5,807 nt of DNA from Clostridia bacterium (lineage in GTDB: Bacteria > Bacillota > Clostridia > Christensenellales > Aristaeellaceae). Shown here in pieces: positions 1-4,425 of the stretch. How positions within the stretch are numbered: position 1 is the first letter of the stretch; each line of letters opens with the position of its first letter. Where the stretch lies: the NCBI GenBank assembly GCA_016295665.1, contig JAEDKS010000146.1:1-5807 (forward strand), read 5' to 3'. The position numbers and the translations under genes are program-made. The notes beneath the pieces were generated by a model. It worked only from the letters and a program-made list of their open reading frames with translations. It was not told the origin of the DNA and made no database searches.

Positions 1-1508
1 GCAACTGCTACGGCATCATCGGTGCCAACGGCGCGGGCAAGTCCACCTTCCTGCGCATCCTCTCCGGTGAGCTGGAGCCCACCACCGGCTCGGTGACGGT
101 GCAGCCCAACCTGCGCATGTCCACCCTGAAGCAGGATCAGTTCAAGTACGACGCCTATCCCGTGCTGGACACGGTCATCATGGGCAATCAGCGCCTCTAC
201 GACATCATGAAGGAGAAGGACGCGCTCTATGCCAAGCCCGACTTCTCCGACGCCGATGGTGAGCGGGCCGCCGAGCTGGAGGGCGAGTTCGCGGAGATGG
301 ACGGCTGGAACGCCGAGAGCGACGCAGCCACCCTGCTGACCGGTCTGGGCATCGGCACCGAGCTGCACTACACCCCCATGGCGGAGCTGAAGGGCGGCGA
401 CAAGTTCAAGGTGCTGCTGGCGCAGGCGCTGTTCGGCAACCCGGACATCCTGCTGCTGGACGAGCCCACCAACAACCTGGACAACAAGAGCGTGGCCTGG
501 CTGGAGGACTTCCTGATGGAGTTTCAGGGCACGCTGATCGTGGTCAGCCATGACCGCTGGTTCCTGAACAACATCTGCACCCACATCGTGGACATCGACT
601 ACAACCAGGTCAAGCTCTACGTGGGCAACTACGATTTCTGGTACGAGTCCTCCAAGATGATGCAGGCGCTGATGAACGACCAGAAGAAGCGCCGCGAGGA
701 CAAGATCAGGGAGCTGCAGGCCTTCATTCAGCGCTTCTCCTCCAACAAGTCCAAGGCCAAGCAGGCCACCAGCCGCCGCAAGCTGCTGGATCAGCTGACC
801 ATCGAGGAGATGCCCGCTTCCAGCCGCCGCTATCCCTGGGTGTGCTTCACCCCCGACCGCGAGGCGGGCAAGGACATTCTCTCGGTGAGCAACCTGAGCT
901 ACAGCCTCGACGGCGTGCAGCTGCTCAAAGACGTGTCCTTCGTGGTCACCAAGGGCCAGAAGATCGCGCTGGTGGGCCAGGAGCAGGCGCAGACGGCGCT
1001 GTTCCGCATCCTGACCGAGGAGATCGAGCCCGACAGCGGCTCCTTCAAGTGGGGGGTGACCATCTCCACCAGCTACTTCCCCAAGGACAACTCGAAGTTC
1101 TTCGACGGCTGCGACAAGACCATGCTGGAGTGGTTCGCCCAGTACAGCCCGGAGCAGCTGGAGACGTACATGCGCGGCTTCCTGGGCCGGATGCTGTTCT
1201 CCGGTGACGACGTGTACAAGCCCGTGTCCGTGCTCTCCGGCGGCGAGAAGGTGCGCTGCATGCTCTCCCGCATGATGCTCTCCGGCGCCAACTTCCTCAT
1301 GCTGGATCAGCCCACCAACCATCTGGATCTGGAGTCCATTCAGGCGGTGAACAACGCCCTCATCAACTTCCCGGGCAACGTGATCTTTACCAGCCAGGAT
1401 CACCAGTTCATCTCCACCATCGCTGACCGCATCATCGAAATCAAGCCCGACGGCACCATCGCTGACTACTACTGCACCTACGAGGAGTATCTGGAGAAGA
1501 TCAAGTGA
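1..1508 (+). CDS. ykpA: ABC-F family ATPase, YkpA/YbiT type (5' end cut off by window)
   Basis: Soluble two-domain ABC protein without membrane segments. ABC-F proteins bind the ribosome near the E site and affect translation or antibiotic resistance. The first whole codon is at 3, and 501 residues are visible (numbered from there). Compared from memory with Bacillus YkpA (about 540 aa), some 27 N-terminal residues are missing. NBD1 has Walker A GANGAGKST (7-15), a weak signature LKGGD (129-133), Walker B LLLDEP (E154) and switch SHD (182-184). A charged linker follows at about 215-285 (KKRREDKIRELQ, SKAKQATSRRK), then NBD2. NBD2 has no P-loop: GQEQAQTAL stands at 325-333. Its signature LSGGEK (411-416) is intact, but Walker B reads LDQPTNHLD with Q436 in place of Glu, and the switch reads SQDHQF with Q465 in place of His. 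The family is certain. YkpA-like rather than an antibiotic-resistance ABC-F is inferred from stretches such as GNYDFWYESS and RGFLGRMLFSG. The stop is TGA at 1506-1508. Confidence 0.95.
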   Translation, partial: NCYGIIGANGAGKSTFLRILSGELEPTTGSVTVQPNLRMSTLKQDQFKYDAYPVLDTVIMGNQRLYDIMKEKDALYAKPDFSDADGERAAELEGEFAEMDGWNAESDAATLLTGLGIGTELHYTPMAELKGGDKFKVLLAQALFGNPDILLLDEPTNNLDNKSVAWLEDFLMEFQGTLIVVSHDRWFLNNICTHIVDIDYNQVKLYVGNYDFWYESSKMMQALMNDQKKRREDKIRELQAFIQRFSSNKSKAKQATSRRKLLDQLTIEEMPASSRRYPWVCFTPDREAGKDILSVSNLSYSLDGVQLLKDVSFVVTKGQKIALVGQEQAQTALFRILTEEIEPDSGSFKWGVTISTSYFPKDNSKFFDGCDKTMLEWFAQYSPEQLETYMRGFLGRMLFSGDDVYKPVSVLSGGEKVRCMLSRMMLSGANFLMLDQPTNHLDLESIQAVNNALINFPGNVIFTSQDHQFISTIADRIIEIKPDGTIADYYCTYEEYLEKIK

Positions 1509-1526
1509 TCCGCTCCGGAATCATCA

Positions 1527-1564
1527 CGGGCCGCCCCGCCGCAGAAATGCGGCAGGGCGGCCCG
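1527..1564. terminator. Hairpin between convergent genes, probable bidirectional terminator
   Basis: Two 17-nt arms (1527-1543 and 1548-1564) pair with one C/A mismatch (1537/1554) around a GAAA loop. The hairpin starts 18 nt after the ABC-F stop codon and ends 5 nt before the peptidase stop codon on the other strand. Neither side has a real T-tract (the plus side reads CTGGTCTATTCC), so this is a very GC-rich stem without a U-tail. The position between two converging genes supports a terminator or 3'-end-stabilising role for both transcripts. Confidence 0.75.
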
Positions 1565-1569
1565 CTGGT

Positions 1570-2691
1570 CTATTCCTCCAGAATCAGGACGCCGTATTTG
1601 TCCAGATATTCCTCCAGGCACAGGTTCTCGTCCCGCATGATCTGCGCGTGGGGCTGGCCCACATACCGGAAGTGCCATGCCTCCGCCAGGAAGCCGGTGA
1701 TGCTCTCCTTATCCTTGGCATAGCGCAGGATGAAGCCGTAGTCCCAGCAGTTCTCCGCCAGCCAGTTAGCCTGGTCGGTGCCCGCGAAGGACACGCCCGG
1801 CACGGTGATGTCGAAGGCGGTGCCCAGATGGTGCTCGCTGGTGCCGGGGTCTGCCACGGTCTTGCGGGTGGCGGAGATGGCGGCGGAGCGGCTCAGCCCG
1901 TTCTGGGAGATGTAGGTCTGCACCTGATTGTCGAACAGCTGCTGCTGGTAGGCGAGGGTGCGGTAGGCGGCGCTGATCTGCCAGACGGTGATGCCCTCGT
2001 CGTGGGCCGCCTGCAGCATGACCATCAGCGCATCCACCGCCTCCCGCTCGGCCCAGGTGTCGCTGTACTTGATTTTGACCACGCTGCTGTCGCAGTAGCT
2101 GTTCATCTCCACCAGGTCGTAGGGCTCGTAGCCGTCGGGCAGCGGGTTGTCCCGGTTCACCAGCAGCGGCAGGCCGTCCGGGCGCAGGTAGGGCTTGCGC
2201 GTGACCACGCTCTGCGCGGAAACGGAAGCCGGAGCCGCAGTAGGCTCCGGCGTGGGGGCTTGGGTGGGCGCCTCGGTGACGCGCAGGGGCTGCGCGCTGT
2301 CGTCGTACAGCGCGGCGGAGGTCGCCTGTCCGAACACGCCGTCCGCGTCCAGGCCGTGCTGCTGCTGGAACAGCATGACGGCGGTGCGGGTGGCGTTGCC
2401 GAACTGACCGTCAATCTCCCCGGCGTAGTAGCCCAGCTCCTGCAGGCGATTCTGCAGCGCGGTGACGGCGTCGCCGACGGAGCCGTTCTTCAGCACCGGC
2501 GGGGAGGTGGGCAGGGACGGGTCAGGGGTGACGGCCATCACGTTGCCGTACAGGGGCGTGGGGGTGGGGGTGGTACGCATTTCCTCCTGAACCTGCGGCA
2601 TCAGCGTCAGCACCTGCCCGCCCAGCGTCAGCGCCACGATCAGCAGCACCGCCGCGATCACCATACCAATCAGCTTTTTGGGTTCCATCAT
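1570..2691 (-). CDS. Membrane-anchored D,D-carboxypeptidase (peptidase M15B, VanY type) with peptidoglycan-binding domain
   Basis: Zinc peptidase expected to act outside the membrane and remove the terminal D-Ala from peptidoglycan stem peptides. It has 373 aa from the ATG at 2691. Short N-terminus MMEPKK, then one hydrophobic segment (about 7-31) with no clear signal-peptidase site, so probably an anchor. Next come a Thr/Pro-rich spacer (about 40-66), a PG_binding_1 domain (about 67-128: LQNRLQELGYYAGEIDGQFG, then FQQQHGLDADGVFG), a second Pro/Thr/Ala spacer (139-157) and the M15B catalytic domain. Catalytic motifs are SAAYRT (240-245), SEHHLGTAFD (285-294, zinc ligands H287 and D294) and EAWHFR (E337 catalytic base, H340 third ligand). 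All key residues are present, so it should be active. Whether it cleaves D,D or L,D bonds cannot be read from sequence. It lies 35 nt downstream of the DegV gene on the same strand, very probably in one operon. The stop is TAG. A second ATG directly follows the first, so the start could be one codon later. Confidence 0.93.
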   Translation of the reverse strand: MMEPKKLIGMVIAAVLLIVALTLGGQVLTLMPQVQEEMRTTPTPTPLYGNVMAVTPDPSLPTSPPVLKNGSVGDAVTALQNRLQELGYYAGEIDGQFGNATRTAVMLFQQQHGLDADGVFGQATSAALYDDSAQPLRVTEAPTQAPTPEPTAAPASVSAQSVVTRKPYLRPDGLPLLVNRDNPLPDGYEPYDLVEMNSYCDSSVVKIKYSDTWAEREAVDALMVMLQAAHDEGITVWQISAAYRTLAYQQQLFDNQVQTYISQNGLSRSAAISATRKTVADPGTSEHHLGTAFDITVPGVSFAGTDQANWLAENCWDYGFILRYAKDKESITGFLAEAWHFRYVGQPHAQIMRDENLCLEEYLDKYGVLILEE

Positions 2692-2694
2692 GCA

Positions 2695-2701
2695 ATCACC
2701 C
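2695..2701 (-). promoter_or_regulatory. Ribosome binding site of the carboxypeptidase gene
   Basis: The minus strand reads GGGTGAT, then TGC, then ATGATG. GGTGAT pairs with the 5' part of the anti-Shine-Dalgarno sequence (complement of GGAGGTGATC), which explains the short spacing. It favours the tandem ATG at 2691/2688 over a TTG at 2730 that would overlap the previous stop codon, since no Shine-Dalgarno sequence precedes that TTG. Confidence 0.6.
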
Positions 2702-2702
2702 G

Positions 2703-2720
2703 CCGCGGATGGGGCCGCGG
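2703..2720 (-). other. Small GC hairpin in the DegV-carboxypeptidase gap
   Basis: Two copies of the palindrome CCGCGG (2703-2708 and 2715-2720) are separated by 6 nt and can pair as a 6-bp all-GC stem. The hairpin starts 6 nt after the DegV stop codon and ends just before the next gene's ribosome binding site. There is no T-tract, so it is not a standard terminator. It could stabilise the message or lower translation of the second gene, but chance is also possible in such GC-rich DNA. Confidence 0.35.
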
Positions 2721-2726
2721 TGCCTT

Positions 2727-3578
2727 TCAATGCTTGGGATGTCTGCGCTTGAACAGGATGCCCAGCGTGCCGGGGCCGCAGTGGGTGGACACGGTGCAGC
2801 CCGCGTCCGTCTCATAGACCTCCCGGAAGGGGATGAGCCTTGCGACCTCGGCGCGGACAAAGGGCACGATGTCCGCGTCGCAGGGGGAATGGGTGATGAA
2901 CACCCGGCTGTCATCCACGTCCTCGGGGTGGGACAGCTTGTCCTGCAGGTAGTGCTCCAGCGCCAGACGGAAGCTGCCCCGGTACTTCTTGCCGGGCTTC
3001 ATGGCGCCGTCGGTCAGCTCGATGGAGGGGCGGATGTGCAGCAGCTTCGCGCCGAAGGCCTCCAGCCCGGTGCAGCGCCCGCCACGGTACAGGTAGTCCG
3101 TGGTGCTGACCACGAAGCTGGAATCGACCAGCGGAATGGTGCGCTCCAGCGCTGCCATGATCTCCTCCGGGGATTGGCCCGCCCGGGCCATCTCCACGGC
3201 ATCCAGCGCCAGATGACCGCTGCCGGTGGTCAGGTTGCGGGAGTCCAGCACCCGGACGTGCCCCACCCGCGCCGCGGCGGCCTGCGCGTTCTGGAAGCAG
3301 GCGGAGAAGCCGGAGCCGATGCAGATGTGGATCACCTCGTCCGCGTCCTCAAGCAGCGTGCGGAACAGCGCCTCGTACTCGGCCTGATTGACGGCGGCGG
3401 TGCTGACCTTCCTGCCGGCCTCCACCGCCTGAAAGATGTCTGCGGGGTGGATGTCCACACCGTCGTGTCTGGCCTCGGCGCCGACCATGATGGTCAGCGG
3501 GGCCAGGGCGATTCCGTACTGACTGCAGAGCGCATCCGACAGGTCACAGGTGCTGTCGGCGGATACACGGATGTTCAT
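2727..3578 (-). CDS. DegV family protein (FakB-like fatty-acid-binding protein)
   Basis: It has 283 aa, the usual DegV length, with no signal or membrane segment, so it is cytoplasmic. DegV proteins bind one fatty acid. The studied FakB members present it to the kinase FakA, giving acyl-phosphate for phospholipid synthesis. Family marks in order are DSTCDLS (8-14), KVSTAAVNQAEY (57-68, the T/S-rich loop), IGSGFSACFQNA (87-98), LDSRNLTTGSGHL (111-123), DYLYRGGRCTGLEAFGAKLL (161-180), then a lipid-lid region RPSIELTDG, and the C-terminal GCTVSTHCGPGTLG (260-273). T60, S92, R168 and H266 fall where I recall the FakB lipid-carboxylate and partner residues. No FakA-like gene is in view, so the actual partner and ligand are unknown. 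It is first gene of a two-gene unit with the peptidase, with its own strong promoter and Shine-Dalgarno sequence. The stop is TGA. Confidence 0.93.
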   Translation of the reverse strand: MNIRVSADSTCDLSDALCSQYGIALAPLTIMVGAEARHDGVDIHPADIFQAVEAGRKVSTAAVNQAEYEALFRTLLEDADEVIHICIGSGFSACFQNAQAAAARVGHVRVLDSRNLTTGSGHLALDAVEMARAGQSPEEIMAALERTIPLVDSSFVVSTTDYLYRGGRCTGLEAFGAKLLHIRPSIELTDGAMKPGKKYRGSFRLALEHYLQDKLSHPEDVDDSRVFITHSPCDADIVPFVRAEVARLIPFREVYETDAGCTVSTHCGPGTLGILFKRRHPKH

Positions 3579-3583
3579 GACTG

Positions 3584-3589
3584 CCTCCT
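3584..3589 (-). promoter_or_regulatory. Ribosome binding site of the DegV gene
   Basis: A perfect AGGAGG on the minus strand lies 5 nt before the ATG at 3578, fixing that start. Confidence 0.85.
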
Positions 3590-3630
3590 GTTCTCAATCA
3601 CACGGTTCATTCGGATGGAAAATCAGCTGC

Positions 3631-3660
3631 ATTATACCACACAGGCTCGGGCAACGTCAA
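3631..3660 (-). promoter_or_regulatory. Strong vegetative promoter of the DegV-carboxypeptidase operon
   Basis: Read on the minus strand: -35 TTGACG (3660-3655, 5 of 6 to consensus), an 18-bp spacer, and -10 TATAAT (3636-3631, perfect) directly preceded by TGG, an extended -10. Transcription should start near 3624, giving a leader of about 45 nt that holds the AGGAGG site. No operator-like repeat overlaps it, so expression is probably constitutive through the main sigma factor. Confidence 0.88.
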
Positions 3661-3682
3661 CCGGCATGCGGCTGGCGCGTGT

Positions 3683-3720
3683 AACAAAACGGCCCCGCTC
3701 CCCGGGCGGGGAGGGGGCCG
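3683..3720 (-). terminator. Intrinsic terminator of the rubrerythrin gene
   Basis: On the minus strand a GC stem (arms 3714-3720/3690-3696 and 3708-3713/3698-3703, with a single bulged base at 3697 and a 4-nt loop) is followed by TTTTGTT (3689-3683). This is a textbook Rho-independent terminator 40 nt past the rubrerythrin stop. It insulates that gene from the DegV promoter, whose -35 box begins 23 nt further on. Confidence 0.9.
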
Positions 3721-3721
3721 C

Positions 3722-3752
3722 AAGGCCGGTCGGCGGGGCGCCTGCCGGCCTT
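3722..3752 (-). other. Second hairpin just upstream of the rubrerythrin terminator
   Basis: An 8-bp perfect inverted repeat, AAGGCCGG (3722-3729) with CCGGCCTT (3745-3752), encloses an inner 4-bp stem (3732-3735 with 3739-3742). It starts 8 nt after the rubrerythrin stop codon and has no T-tract on either strand. It probably protects the 3' end or adds to termination in tandem with the following hairpin. Confidence 0.65.
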
Positions 3753-3760
3753 TGATGTGC

Positions 3761-4303
3761 TCAGTAGTTGTTTGCGCGGATCATGAAATAGCTCTGGGGA
3801 TGCTTGCAGACGGGGCAGACCAGGGGCGCGCTGGGGCCGATGACGATGTGCCCGCAGTTGGAGCACTCCCAGATCATGTCGCCGTCCCGGGAGAACACCA
3901 GGCCGCCCTCCACGTTCTGCAGCAGCTTGCGATAGCGCTCCTCGTGGGTCTTTTCGATGGCGCCGACCATCTCGAACTTGTCGGCGATCTCGTCAAAGCC
4001 CTCCTCGCGGGCCTCGCGGGCCATGCGGTCATACATGTCCGTCCACTCGAAGTGCTCGCCCTCAGCGGCGCTGAGCAGGTTGGCGGCGGTGTCCTTCAGG
4101 TCGCCGCCCTCCAGGTACTTGAACCAGATCTTGGCATGCTCCTTCTCATTGGAGGCGGTCTCCTCGAAGATCTGCGCGATCTGCACATAGCCATCCTTGC
4201 GGGCCTTGGAGGCAAAGTACGTGTACTTGTTCCGGGCCTCGCTCTCGCCGGAGAACGCTTCCCGCAGGTTTTTCTCAGTCCGGGTGCCCTTCAGTTCCTT
4301 CAT
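3761..4303 (-). CDS. rbr: Rubrerythrin
   Basis: Cytoplasmic non-haem iron peroxidase of anaerobes that reduces hydrogen peroxide with electrons passed through rubredoxin-type iron. It has 180 aa from the ATG at 4303. The N-terminal ferritin-like four-helix domain (about 1-135) carries the di-iron ligands: E20 in SGESEARNKY, E53 and H56 in NEKEH, E83 and E86 in GEHFEW, and E117 with H120 in EKTH. The C-terminal rubredoxin-like domain (about 143-176) has the FeS4 cysteines C147, C150, C163 and C166 (CSNCG and CPVCKHP). Every ligand is present in the classical domain order, and length is typical. An upstream in-frame GTG at 4315 overlaps the Shine-Dalgarno sequence and is rejected as start. The gene follows the pyruvate:ferredoxin oxidoreductase gene by 122 nt but has its own promoter and terminator, so it is probably transcribed mainly alone, perhaps with read-through from upstream. 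The stop is TGA. Confidence 0.97.
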   Translation of the reverse strand: MKELKGTRTEKNLREAFSGESEARNKYTYFASKARKDGYVQIAQIFEETASNEKEHAKIWFKYLEGGDLKDTAANLLSAAEGEHFEWTDMYDRMAREAREEGFDEIADKFEMVGAIEKTHEERYRKLLQNVEGGLVFSRDGDMIWECSNCGHIVIGPSAPLVCPVCKHPQSYFMIRANNY

Positions 4304-4314
4304 GAATGAATCCA

Positions 4315-4320
4315 CTCCTT
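4315..4320 (-). promoter_or_regulatory. Ribosome binding site of rubrerythrin
   Basis: AAGGAG on the minus strand lies 11 nt before the ATG at 4303. The spacing is slightly long, but no other good site exists. It decides the start, because the in-frame GTG at 4315 lies inside this motif. Confidence 0.75.
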
Positions 4321-4364
4321 CTCAATGCTCCGGCGGATGCCGGAAAGATACCCAAGTTGAATAT

Positions 4365-4392
4365 ATGATAACACAAATTCGGAAATTTGAAA
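4365..4392 (-). promoter_or_regulatory. Probable rubrerythrin promoter
   Basis: On the minus strand a -10 box TATCAT (4370-4365, 5 of 6) is preceded by TGT, an extended -10. A weak -35 TTTCAA (4392-4387) lies 16 bp upstream. The poor -35 and short spacer suggest activator dependence or reliance on the extended -10. The start site would be near 4358, giving a leader of about 55 nt. That leader holds a small TCCGG/CCGGA hairpin (4329-4344) 8 nt before the Shine-Dalgarno sequence. Confidence 0.6.
4374..4389. promoter_or_regulatory. Inverted repeat, candidate operator in the rubrerythrin promoter
   Basis: CAAATT-CGGA-AATTTG is a perfect 6-4-6 inverted repeat of 16 bp. It fills the space between the putative -35 and -10 boxes and overlaps the -35, a usual place for a repressor site. 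It does not match the PerR box (TTATAATNATTATAA) or the Rex site (TTGTTAANNNNTTAACAA). The regulator is unknown. Confidence 0.45.
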
Positions 4393-4408
4393 CAGGAAAA
4401 TTCGGAAA
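4375..4408. repeat. 11-bp direct repeat upstream of rubrerythrin
   Basis: AAATTCGGAAA occurs at 4375-4385 and again at 4398-4408, 23 bp apart start to start, about two helical turns, so both copies would face the same side of the DNA. The first copy is part of the promoter palindrome. The second lies just upstream of the putative -35. Two binding sites for one dimeric regulator are possible. Confidence 0.5.
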
Positions 4409-4425
4409 AAGATCAATTTTTCGGA

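Noticed and set aside
93..95. GTG as the start of the ABC-F gene
   Set aside because: The frame is open to the left edge and encodes the conserved Walker A GANGAGKST upstream of this codon, so it is an internal Val.
2728..2730. TTG start for the carboxypeptidase overlapping the DegV stop as TTGA
   Set aside because: No Shine-Dalgarno sequence precedes it and it would add 13 residues before the membrane anchor. The tandem ATG at 2691 has a GGTGAT site.
1648..2817. 389-codon plus-strand open frame antisense to the carboxypeptidase gene
   Set aside because: Its product is low-complexity, rich in Gly, Ala, Val, His and Gln, with no recognisable domain. It mirrors a clearly real gene with intact catalytic motifs, as expected from GC-rich third positions.
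3579..3630. Riboswitch or attenuator in the DegV leader
   Set aside because: The leader from the predicted start is only about 45 nt and shows no stable stem or anti-terminator structure.
2709..3755. 348-codon plus-strand open frame antisense to the DegV gene
   Set aside because: Same shadow pattern; it also crosses the DegV promoter and the rubrerythrin terminator, which are well supported on the other strand.
3752..4309. 185-codon plus-strand open frame antisense to rubrerythrin
   Set aside because: Exact mirror of a certain gene, hydrophobic low-complexity product, no ribosome binding site of note.
4313..4315. GTG start for rubrerythrin
   Set aside because: It overlaps the AAGGAG ribosome binding site. 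The ATG at 4303 gives the normal rubrerythrin N-terminus.
4374..4389. PerR or Rex box at the rubrerythrin promoter
   Set aside because: The palindrome has a 4-nt spacer and CAAATT arms. PerR needs 7-1-7 TTATAAT arms and Rex needs TTGTTAA arms; neither fits.
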